From contig JXTB01000249.1 of assembly GCA_002914805.1 (NCBI GenBank), forward strand, positions 276,149 to 340,148: 64,000 nucleotides of DNA. Direction: 5' to 3'. The position numbers were made by a program, and so were the translations under genes. This document shows positions 10,464-21,956 of the stretch, in pieces. Each line of letters opens with the position of its first letter. Within the stretch, counting starts at the first letter, position 1. The stretch comes from Parasponia andersonii. Lineage: Eukaryota > Streptophyta > Magnoliopsida > Rosales > Cannabaceae. Under the pieces are notes generated by a model. It was not told where the DNA came from. It made no database searches and worked only from the letters and a program-made list of their open reading frames with translations.

Positions 10464-12644
10464 GTTTGCTATATTGCTTCCCAAAACTTATTCATCTATT
10501 AGCACGATATAGCTAGAACTACACAACCTCCGCTGGTCAGTGCTCCTCAACGTCTTCTACAGGTTCGGCTTTAATCTTTTGTCATCTCTTTTTTAATTAC
10601 CTATTTTTATCTTCAATTTTGTTTTATTTTTCATTTTGTTTGAGTGATTCGAATATATATATATATATATATATTATTTTTGGTTTTGGGGGATTTAATC
10701 TCATTTTGTTCACCTAAGATGGGTAAACGACCCATTCATCAAAGAGAGAAATAGAATAAAGCAAGTGTCAGATTGAACCTTTTCTTTTTTCTTTTAAATT
10801 GAAGTTTCCTTTAGCTGGATTGAGTGGTCAATGTAATCTTGGACTTCAATTTTTTTTAATCAGAAATGAATATTAATAAATGGTGGTGTTGTTGTACTCT
10901 GTATATTAAATGGATTTTTGAGATGCAAATAGTTAAATGGTTCATGTCGTGTCGGCACCTTCCGTAATTTATAGGTCTGTTCGTGCTTCGTATTGTATTT
11001 AGTATAGTCCAACAAAATATCGTGTCGTACTCGTATTAGCCCAAGTTTCAAAACTCTAGACTTGGCACAGCTCACAAGCATAGGCATATATCGTATCGTG
11101 CTCGTGTTTGTGCTCGTGTCATGTCGTGTTCATACTTGTGCTTGTGCTTGTGCCTGTGCCAGACTCATATTATGTCGAGCATAGTGAGCCTAATGTACTA
11201 GCGAATCTTTGCGTCCGACTTTGGTCTATCCATTAAATTGTTGTGGGAGTCAATATTTTTGAAGTTTTTAAAAAATATTTAATTAAAATTTTATATTTTG
11301 ATTTAAAATGATAACAAAAATATGTAATATACTTATATACTTATAATTATTTGGAAAAAAAATATTCAATTAAAAATCACTAATGCAAACATATTTTTGA
11401 AATAAATAACAAGAAAAGTGAGTTTATTTATAAGCAAAAATAAAAAAGACATAAAATTTTTCAAATATAAATAATATAACAAAGTTTCTGTGTTATTTTT
11501 TCGTTAAAATAATTTGAATGCGTCCTAATTAGGTTGATACGTACCCAAATTATTATTATCTTCATATTCTCAAAACTTTATTCAGTAAAGAGTGGTTTTT
11601 TTTTTTCAAATTATGTTAATTAGCATATGTTCTATAAGAGAACAAATCTTTAAAATTTTTAATATTGATTTAGCTATTTTGGTATGAGATTCAGAATCAA
11701 TTTTTATTTAGCACTTAGTCTTTTCTATTAGTAATTATTAGTATTAACTTTTTTAATATGTAAAATTGGTCATTTAAGTAAATAAAAAAGAATTTGTCAG
11801 TTAAGTCTTTAAGATTATTAAAGTAAAAAATATTTTTTAAAATATTTTAGTCATGTTTTTTGTACTTTTTGGATCGTATCGTGCTTCTATCGTACTCATG
11901 TCGTACTTACAACAAAAGTCATGTCGTGCCGTGGCCAAGGATGTGTCATGTCATGCTAACCCATAGTGCCCAAAAATTAGTAACGTGTTCGGCACAAATT
12001 TTTTCGTGTCGTGCCCTCGTACCAAATAGACGGCCCAACCCATTTGACATTTTTACATACAAGTGACAAATGTTTTACTGTATATTGTATGTTTAAATCA
12101 GGTTAATGGGATTTGAAGTCATTTGGATTCTAAATTGCAATGCTGGGTAATTCAATTATAGCATAAACAATTGCAATCTATTTTTTATCTATATCTTTGA
12201 ACGATAAATATAACTCTAGTTTAAATATTTTTGATTTCCTGTATTTTTGATTTCCTGTATGATCGGTCACTAAGAGAGAAAGGACTTGGTGTCAAAACTA
12301 TTGTATTTCCAAACAATATTCAAATCGATAGGTAAACATAGGCCTATTTGAATGCACTTGTTTTGTTCTTGTAGATTAGACTGCCGGATCAAACAAAACT
12401 GTAACTAATATTAATTATATCTTAATGAATGCTTTTGTAGTTTAATGAATAAAATTGTCATCATTTGCAGGCCACAATCTGAATTTGACGGTTTTCTAAA
12501 TATTGGGGTTTTGTTCTAGAAGTATTGCAAATAAGATGGCTTTGTCTTTACTTGTTCAAATAATTATGAAGTGTAGGCATTTCTTTTATTTGAAGATGAT
12601 CTACGACTTGGGAATCACTTTTTGCTTTTAACCATTTCAACTTC
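10464..12644. other. Intergenic with 'cgtgtcgtgctcgt' repeats
   Basis: Contains a (TA)n run at about 10652-10672. Two segments rich in CGTG/TCGTG words lie at about 10940-11180 and 11865-12030, with AT-rich DNA between. The two have similar word content and are unlike the rest of the region; they may be ends of an old DNA transposon, but I could not define terminal inverted repeats. No coding sequence seen. Confidence 0.45.
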
Positions 12645-12720
12645 TAAATGGGCTAATTAAGTTAATTACCGTGAATGGCCCATTATGTTTGTTTAGCCTC
12701 TTCCATGAATCAATAATTTT

Positions 12721-13122
12721 TTAGGAAATTTGATTTTGTACGATAAATTTTCAACAAAAAACATGAAATATCCAGGATTCTGAAATTTTTTGGAAAATTC
12801 TGGATTTATTTAGAAAAATATTATTTTTAAAAATATTTCAAAAAATATCATTTTTTATTAATCGATGAGAAATATGAGGTAACCAATCAAGTTATCTAAA
12901 GTAATCTAACTAGGTATCTCAAGAAACTCGATTAATTATAATTGAACAATACCAACTTTAAAAAAGTAGTATTTTTTAAAATATTTTTTATAATTCTTAT
13001 TTTTCTACAAGACTTTTAAAAAAGTGATATTTGTCTAATACTATGCAGAATTTTTCAAAAAATTCAACCAACTCAGGATTTTTTAATTTTTTGGACTTTG
13101 GGCCTGAATTTTGTAAAAAGCT
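12721..13122 (+). mobile_element. 0.4-kb non-coding dispersed element, copy 1
   Basis: This segment is homologous in the same orientation to 60229-60655: shared 'gaaatttgat', 'aattctggattt', 'attaatcgatgaga', 'aatcaagttatct', 'aactaggta' and 'gaattttgtaa' in the same order. It is absent from the matching place in the neighbouring repeat unit (about 14950-14975), which acts as an empty site. Near-terminal inverted similarity ('gaaaattctg' at both ends) suggests a MITE. Confidence 0.6.
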
Positions 13123-14347
13123 TATAATTTTTAATTAAAAAATTATTACATATGAGATTATGAGTAATAATGATAAATTAGTGTGCATTTTTACTTAACG
13201 TTTCATAAGTATTCACTTTGTATCTAATTTGAGCATTATACAATATATAATAATGTTATACTAAGTACAATAGTCGCTTACTTTATCACAATGTATTCAA
13301 ATATACTAAATTAAAGAATATTATAGCTAAATAGTGCACAATCATTCATTGTGTATCTAATTTGATCATGAGGTAATATGTTTTTATGTTATTTAAATAT
13401 TATACTCAATCATTTTTTCATATTATGAATAGTGATATTAGATTAATTTAAATTTTCAATTAATTTTAGAATCTTCCTCTATTTTTTAAATAATTTTGGC
13501 ATGGAACAATATGCAATAGTATTATACCAAGTACTCTAGTAACTTACTTTGTCACATCGTAATCATTGATATTAAAAAAATATAATTTGTCATTAGTTAA
13601 TGCAAAGTTATTCATTTTGTATCTAATTTGATAACGTGTCTATATGTAACAATATTATAGTAAGTATTATAATCACCTACTTAATGAAATTACTTAATGA
13701 AATTATGATAAGTGATAATAAATTAGTATAAATTTTAACATAATCTTGCAAAATTTATCCACTTTCTATTAGATATAAGTACGAGAGGATATGTAATAGT
13801 GTTATACTAAGTAATTTAATAAGTTTAGTTTGTTACAATATACCTAAATATATTAAATTAATTACATTTTTCATTAATTAGTGTAAAGTCCTTTAATTAA
13901 AACTAATATAAGCATAAAACAATTTATAATAGTGTTATAAATACTCTGGTCACTTGCTTTGTCATATTATAGTCAAATATTAAATTTATTTTGTTTCTCA
14001 GTAATTAGTGCAAAATCTTTCAATTTAATTTAACTACAAGATAATTATTTAAAATGTTATACTAAGTACTCCAATCATCATGTTGTCACTGTACACTCAA
14101 GTACATTAAATTAATCTTATTTTTCTAATTAATACAAAGTTATTTAATTTAAATTAATTTGACCATAAGATAATATATAAATAGTATTATACTAAATATT
14201 ATAATCACTTATTTTGTAACATTATACTCAAATAGATTAAATTAATTATATTTTTCATTAATTAGTTCAAAGTAATTCAATTTATTTCTTTAAATAAATG
14301 TTACTCAATATGTATCTAATGTGACCATCAAGCAATATTTAATATTG

Positions 14348-14364
14348 TTAAACAAGATATATAT

Positions 14365-14408
<44 letters not shown>
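14348..14408. repeat. (AT)n microsatellite
   Basis: An interrupted run of about 60 bases of alternating A and T inside the AT-rich array. Confidence 0.8.
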
Positions 14409-14412
<4 letters not shown>

Positions 14413-15676
14413 CTAGTTATATTTTTTATTATTTGATTTATACCTATCTTAATAAATTTATGATCGCTTGTTTATTAACTAATTTTGGGCATTAAAGCCA
14501 AGATTACATTGTTATTTTCCCAAATATTTATTTTAAACAATGTAAAAAAAATTAATTTATCTATATTGTATGACTATTTTAATATGTATATATAAGATAC
14601 ATATTATATCTTAAATTATCATTTAGGCTTTTTTTTTTTTACGCATCATTTAAAGTTCTTTACATGACCAATATTATAAGCATTACTATAATACTACTGT
14701 ATCATTAAATAATATCATTCGCAGTGCTATTATTAAAATTAATGTATTAAATATATAAAAATGAGGACAGACCCATTTATTTTTAACTAAATGAGGTCAT
14801 TGTGAGCAAGAGTAATTGTCAACCCAATTTATCATTTTATTTTGGTTAGGTTAAATGGACTCAAAAAGACATAAAATATGTCAAAGCCAATAAATTGGCT
14901 AAATAAATTAAGCATCATGAATGGTTCATTGTCTTTAATCAACTTAGCCCTTAAATCAATCATTTTCTTATAAATAATAATTAATTACATACGATATTAT
15001 GATTAGTAATGGTAGATTAATACTGACTTTCACTTAATTTTACATAATTCATCCACTTTATATTTAATTTAGGCATTATAGAATATGTAGTTATGTCATA
15101 ATAAATATGATAATGAATTTGTCATAATAAACTCAAATATGTTAAATTCATGAAGTTTATAATTTATTAGTGCATGATTATTCGTTTTGTATTTAATTTA
15201 ATCGTGATGGAATACACATTAGTGTTATTATAAGTACTATACTTTCTTATTTTATGATATTATGATTAACGATACTAGATTAATTTTAATTATCACTTAA
15301 TTTTATAAATTATCCTTCATTTTTTGAATAATTTTAGAATCGGAGAATATGCAATAGTATTAAACTAATTACTCTAGTGATTTACTTTATAACATTATAA
15401 TATTAAATTATTAAAATTTCTCACAGATTAGTACAAAGTCATTCATTTAGTATTGAATTACATCATATGTCAATATGCAATAGTGTTATGATAAGTACTA
15501 TAGTCATATACTTCGCGAGATTATGATTTGTAATAATTAATTAGTATGAATTTCTTTTTAATTTAGTAAAATTCATCCACTTTTGATTACATTTGAATAT
15601 GAGACAATTTGTAATAAAGTTATACTTAATACTTTATTTACTTTGTCACATTATACTTAAAGATATTGAATTACTT

Positions 15677-15795
15677 TAGTTTCTCACTAATTAGTGCAAT
15701 ATGTAATTATTGTTTACAAAGTAATATAATTGATGTTTAGTTTCTCACTAATTAGTGCAATATGTAATTATTATTTACAAAGTAATATAATTAAT
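15677..15795 (+). repeat. Tandem duplication, unit about 59 bp
   Basis: Two nearly identical consecutive copies of a segment beginning 'tttagtttctcactaatt' and containing 'gtgcaatatgtaatta' and 'tttacaaagtaatataatt'. This is a recent local duplication inside the older array. Confidence 0.8.
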
Positions 15796-18700
15796 GATGG
15801 CTTTATAATTTGACTATGAAACAATATATATATACAATATACAATTACTTTATCACATTATACTCAAAATAGATAAAATTAATTATATTTATCACTAATT
15901 AATTCAACACCATTCAATTTAACTCTTATTTGACCACGAGTAATATATATTAGAGTTAAACTACCTATTATAATTATCTATTTTTAATATAATCTTTACT
16001 TAATTTATCATATTTTACAATATATATTAAATTAATCAAATATATTACTAGTTAGTGCGAATTCATTCAATTTAAAACTAATTTTACTAGATTAGAATAT
16101 GTAAATATAGTCATATACAAAGTACAATAATTACTTAATTTATCATATTATACTCAAATACACCAAACTAAGTAATTAACTCATCTACTTTGTGATATTG
16201 AGATTAATGACAATGTAGTAACGTGATTTTTCTCTTATTTTTGCAAAATTGGTCAAATTTGTTCTTAATTTTAATATGTTACTATATGTAATTAATAAAC
16301 CTACCCAATTTGTCATATTTTACTTGATCATATCAAATTAACTAAATTTCGCACTAATTTTACTCATTTTGTGAAGTACCAATCAATTTTCTCTCACTAA
16401 TTATTTAAATAAATTAACATCATTCTATATGATACCATGTTTTTTTTTTATGACTTTAATCAAACTTATTACTAATAAGAACAAGTTTACTTAAACTACT
16501 AGCTTTAATAGAATAATGAAAAGAGTATATTTTTGCTAATTGAGCCAAGTTAAATATAAATAGGAAAAACCCATTCGTCTTTTGCTAAATAAGTTGTTCA
16601 AATTTGGTAGCTAATCTACTTATTTTACTTGGGTTAGGTCAGAATAACTCAAGAAGATGTAATAAGTGCTCATAAGGCCAACGAACTGGTTAAATAAATT
16701 AATCATCCTGTATGGCCCACTATCCTTCATGGGCCTGGTCATATTTCTTCATCACTAAAACCAAAAATAAAGTTAATATATGGTAGATTAACATAAATTA
16801 TAATAGAATGATGTGCATTTTAACTAAAGTGAGTAGAATATATCCACTGTGGACAAAACTTCGGCATTATAACAAAAAAAAAACAATTATTAAATTATTG
16901 AAATTTACATCTAATTAGTGCACAATGATTTATTTTGTTTTATAATGTAACTCATTTTCTCACATAATACTTTAGATTAGGTACTCTACTGGGTTACTTT
17001 GTCCCTGAGTCAAGTATAATTGTGTTATCTCAAGTAATCCAAATTACCCACTTAGATTATGAGTGGGTGAATTTTAGCTACATTGATCCACATCTATACA
17101 CTTAAGCACAAGACCATTTGTGATAGTGTTATTGTGAGTAATAATCTATTAACTTACTTTTTTACATTGTACTCTTATTTACTAAATTAATTTCATTTCC
17201 TACTAGTTAGTTCAAATTTATTCAATTTAAATCTAATTTCATCATTACGCAATATATAATAGAGTTGTATAATAATCACCTACTTTGTGATATAATTATT
17301 AGTTATTTAAATTAATATAAAATTTCACTATATTTTTGCTAAATTTATAAATTTTATATCTAATTTTAGCATTGGAAAATATGCAATAATGTTAGTATAG
17401 GTAAAATATTTACCTATATTGTGAGATTAGGATTAATGACAAGATTAATGTCATTTTTCTCTTATTTTGTTAAGTTATCCAATTTTTCCTTATTTTTAAC
17501 ATGCCGCGAAATTTAATTTAAGCTAATGAATATACTCACCCAATTTGTCATATAAACTAAATTTCTCACTAAGATATCACATTTTGTGATATACTACTCA
17601 ATTTTCACTCATTAATTAATTATATTGGATTAAATTATATACGATGCTTTATTCATCACTTAACACATTACTAATAAGAATAAACATAATTAATTTATAA
17701 TTCGATGGGAAGATGAAAATAATACAAAAAATAACCATGAAAGGACATCAATATATCAAAACAACATTGAAAATCTCATTTAGAACTCGAAATGACATCT
17801 ATTTCTCAATATGACATTGAAAATTTTATTTACAACTTGATACAATAGCAAATTCTCAAAATGACATAGAAAATTGTTATTATAACTCAAATACTTGCAT
17901 TTTGAATGAAAATACTTGCTCTCTAATGCATAATACTTGAACTTCAATGCAAAATATTTGTCATTTAATAATTTGTCCACACCTAAAATAATTATTTTGC
18001 ATAAAGTGAATAGTAATTTTATATTGACTTTACAATTCAATCCCTAACTTTTTCAATTTAATAATTTTTTATGTCATTGATTTTACACTATTACCCCACA
18101 AAAGCTACTTTCACATTTTCCAAGATTTTGTTTTGTCAATTTATGGTTAGTTTTTTTGGCTATCACTTGCCACTCTAGTAAACATTCTTATCATATTTTT
18201 ATCCTTTTGTGAGGCACTAAATGCCTTAAAAGTACATTAGGGATGTTAGAATTTGCCTTTTTTTATATACCAATTATGTCACAAATGATATGTTATGTTA
18301 TACCTAGTACTTTTTTTTTTGCAAACTTCTTTTTTAATATATGTAATTAGTAAATTAGTTGACAGTTCTTGTATTTAAAAATGATAGTTAACAAGTTAAG
18401 TGTCACTTAGTAGTTCATTGTTAAGCAAAACTTGACAAATGAGCTGGTTTAGGTAGCGTAACTGTTTGAAAAATAGTTTACTTTGGATTGTATTTTGGCC
18501 CAAAACACTGCTAGTTATCTCCATTTCCCAAGTTGATGGAACAACACAAGTCAACAGCCCAAAATTGGACTGCACCTATATACTAAGCACCGATTTAGTA
18601 GATACTGAATCAATGGGCTGGGCCTTATGTTTTCTTTGACTAACTCCTATATTTTGTCAAATGGGACAAGTATCATATTCATTTTCAAATGTGGATTCTC

Positions 18701-18796
18701 ATAATCTAACTTTTAAGAGTACGTCCGACAGGTGGGAGAAATTGATTAAAGAAGATAGGTGAAAAGATTAGTAAATAGGTTTTAGGAAAAGTTGTT

Positions 18797-19048
18797 GTTT
18801 GGTAAGAAGAATTTTAGAAGGATAAGGGTAAGGATGAGACTATGGATTTTAACTTCCGAGTTTGAGCCAATTTTTAATCCTAAACAACTGGATGGTCTTT
18901 TATTCCTCTCATTCCAAACATAACAATATCCTCCTTTCTTTCTCCATTTCCCTTCCTTTAGGCTATGTAACTCATCTTCCTTCAAGTCTTTTCTCCCTCA
19001 TACATCTTCTTTCAAGTATTTTCTCCCTCTTATCATACATTACCAAAC
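18797..19048. mobile_element. MITE-like element with GTTTGGTAAG terminal inverted repeats, copy A
   Basis: The left end GTTTGGTAAG (18797-18806) is matched in inverse by TTACCAAAC (19040-19048). The inside is rich in TC on the right side and GA on the left and has no coding capacity. A second diverged copy follows directly. Confidence 0.6.
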
Positions 19049-19126
19049 ATAAAAATCGTAGGCCGAAAAAATGGAAGAAATGAAAAGGGGGGTTGGATTA
19101 ATAGATGGACTTAAGGTATAGTAGTT

Positions 19127-19386
19127 GTTTGGTAAGAAGTGTTTCTAGAAGGGCATAGATTAGGCAATCATTTCAAATCATTACTTTGAGTTAATTTCAA
19201 TCCCTCTGATTTTGGTCTTCATTTTCCCTTACAATTGCATAAAAATAAAGGGAGATGATTTTGCACTCTCTCCTTCTTCTGATACCAAACACAACAAGGA
19301 AATAGTGCTCCTTTTCCTCTATCTCTTTTCCTTCTCTATGTAATGTATCTCTCTTCCCTTCATATCATTATTCCCTCCTACCAGAC
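19127..19386. mobile_element. MITE-like element with GTTTGGTAAG terminal inverted repeats, copy B
   Basis: Left end GTTTGGTAAG (19127-19136) and right end CTACCAGAC (19378-19386). The internal layout parallels copy A (a 'tccctttcc/ccttcc' block, then 'tatgtaa.tcatct/tatctc', then 'ttccctc'). The two copies sit only about 80 bases apart in the same orientation. Confidence 0.6.
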
Positions 19387-21956
19387 ATAACAATTACTTA
19401 TAATAATTACCTAAAATGGCATTTGATATAAAAGTCAGTGACTACTGTCACTATTGCTAGCATTTAGTAATTTTTCTAATAAAAAGAAAGAACAAAAGGA
19501 GGACAGAGTTCAACATTAGACAAAGAGACAATTAGTTAAGTATCACCAACTCCAAATGGTTTCCATTATTATGTTATTCAATATTAACTGACGGTTAACT
19601 AATAGTATGAACAGAATTCCAACTTCTTTAACTAATAGTTAGCTATTGGTGAACAAATGTTGTATGTTTATTCAATATTGACAAACGGTATGGACAGAGT
19701 TCTACTTTTTTCCCACTTGTATTACTAGTACTATTATGTTAGTCAATATTATCACATACTGATTATGCACACCTAAAAAGAAAAGAAATAACTTGATTGA
19801 TTTGTTTTAGAATAAACAATATATACAAACCACTGCACATGCTCATCCTTGGCCTAGCTGTGACCTTAGAAACAACGTTATAAGATGAGATTTTGTTTGT
19901 TTGACAAACTTCATAAATTGACTTTTGGGGTCTCGAATTCCCACCCCAATCCCCATAACACATATATATGTATATATTGGACTATTAATTTATTCCCATG
20001 CAATTCGTGCGTGTGAATAGAAAATCAAACCAAAACCCAAAAGAGATCATGAAAAACAGGTTGGAGTTTTCTTTCTTGGTTTTCCCCATTAAGGAAATTT
20101 GGTTGCCGGAGTTGACTAAGGAGACAATACCACGTACATGGAAAAATCTTGGATCTTGGTCACTCAAAATTAACCATGTATGTTGAGCAGCACAGCAGCA
20201 TTGAAATCCCAATCCGATCCTCAATTTCAACGCCTTGTTTTCTCCCTTATCTTGTCAGAATCTTTAGCCAACCCGGGTTTTCACATGCCAAAACTACTTA
20301 TGTCTTCTATCAACTAATTTGACTATTAACATTAACAGCACTTGTGACGTTTCGTTCTGTGTTACTTATCAATATGAGTTTTATTATTTTTATTATGAAA
20401 CTCACACGAAAGAAAGAACAATCGCTTCACACACAACTATTGTTATCACGATTGATTTTCCGAAGTGGGAAACACATTATTTTAAGTGAGGTTGATTTGT
20501 GTAATTAAAAAATTATTCAATTCAAATGATGCACAATATTTCAAGTCAATCTTTTTATTTTAGGGGTTTTTCTTTAGCAAAGACAACCTTTTACAGAGCA
20601 AAAAACCCTACCGGGGTTCAATGAGAAGATCCCAATTCCACGCACAAGGAATGTGTTATACGTCTGTTTCTTCGCTGTCCTATTAATGTGGTTGTCTATT
20701 GGTTCATATTGCGAGATTTCGTGAATGTCAAAACCCACCTTCATTTTTTTATTTTAGCTTATAATAATACTAAGCTTTTCAGACTAGCATAGGGCTAGGA
20801 TCCCTCTTCCCTTGGCTCACGAATCTTTGTCTGCTAATATGCATTTGAAAAGCCATCTGCTACATTTTACTCTTTTAGAGTTTTGAATAAAAAAAACACA
20901 CACACACACACACACTTTCTCTTTCAGTTGACTAGTAACTCTTAACCATGGAATAGTGTACACATCCTAAAAGCGTGTGTACTTGTAGTCTTTAGCTTTC
21001 CAATACATCATTTATTCATATAGGACCTTCTAAGTTACCAGTATTTGCGGCAATATATTGGGACTTCACTCATAAAGAATGGTTGGAAATATTCGAACTA
21101 TAAACTTCTAAAACTTGATTAAAAAAAGTTTATATTCAATGACGATAAGCAGATCCTAGAGCGACCAAAAGTTTTGAATATGGATCCACACATACTGGGT
21201 TCTCTTCTAAACAACTGAAAGGGACAGTACAATAGTTTGTAATTAGTTGAGTACGCAAGACAAAACTCAAGTAACTGTAGAGCAACAAACTCAAAAACTT
21301 TAGCAACTCAACTAGGCGACACTATATACGTATCCACAATTACAAATGATACAATACCGTCATCACATTTGGTTACAATTGGTGCATCTCCGCTTGAAAA
21401 GACTACTAATTTCATCCAAAGAGACATTTACAACTGTCTTGGTGAGAAAATATTAAAATATGAATCAAATATAAAAACTTGTTCAACTTTATGAAGTTGC
21501 CATCGGGCTTGTTAATCTAAGACAATATATAGCGCGAGTGAATCAAGCGGAAAACCAAGATAGAAAATGAAGTAAAGAAACTACTAGAGGTTATAGAATG
21601 CCATAGTCCTTACTTATGCTCCTTTACAAAGCTGGTTCTCAAAGAAGTTATTACCATATCAAGGACTGGGCAAAATTGCTACATTTCGTTCTTTTTTCCC
21701 TTTTGTATATTGGACAGAGGTAAGTGTTTAATTTCATTAAGTATCACTGGCGCAAAAATAATCAAAATTACAAAACAAAACATTTCAGACATGAGCTAGT
21801 GTCAAGAGAAAACATAAATTGTCTCCTAGAAAAAAAAAATATTCTCCAAAATAAAGAAAGTAAATATTCTCCCACAAATTCTAGGGAGAAAAAAACATGA
21901 AAGAAAGATTTAGTAGTTTCAACTGTACAATTAAAGGAGAGTTTCTCATTCTCTAG
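19387..21956. other. Intergenic region downstream of the ARF gene
   Basis: AT-rich spacer. A short (AC)n run is at about 20895-20914. The last few hundred bases before 21957 should include the ARF 3' UTR. No coding exon could be supported. Confidence 0.55.

Larger units (their letters stand above)
12645..18440. repeat. AT-rich higher-order tandem array, three diverged units
   Basis: Three units start with the same block: '...ctaaataaattaa..atcatg/ctg..atgg.cc.' at about 12649, 14896 and 16686. Each runs through the same series of sub-repeats (for example 'tgtatctaatttga', then 'atatgtaatagtgttatactaagta', then 'cttactttgtcacattatactcaaatata', then 'ctcactaattagtgcaaagtcattca'). The sub-repeats recur every roughly 130-260 bases. 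Unit 1 is longer because of a 0.4-kb insertion; without it the units are about 1.8 kb. The end of unit 3 is approximate. No open reading frame of note is present. Confidence 0.7.
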
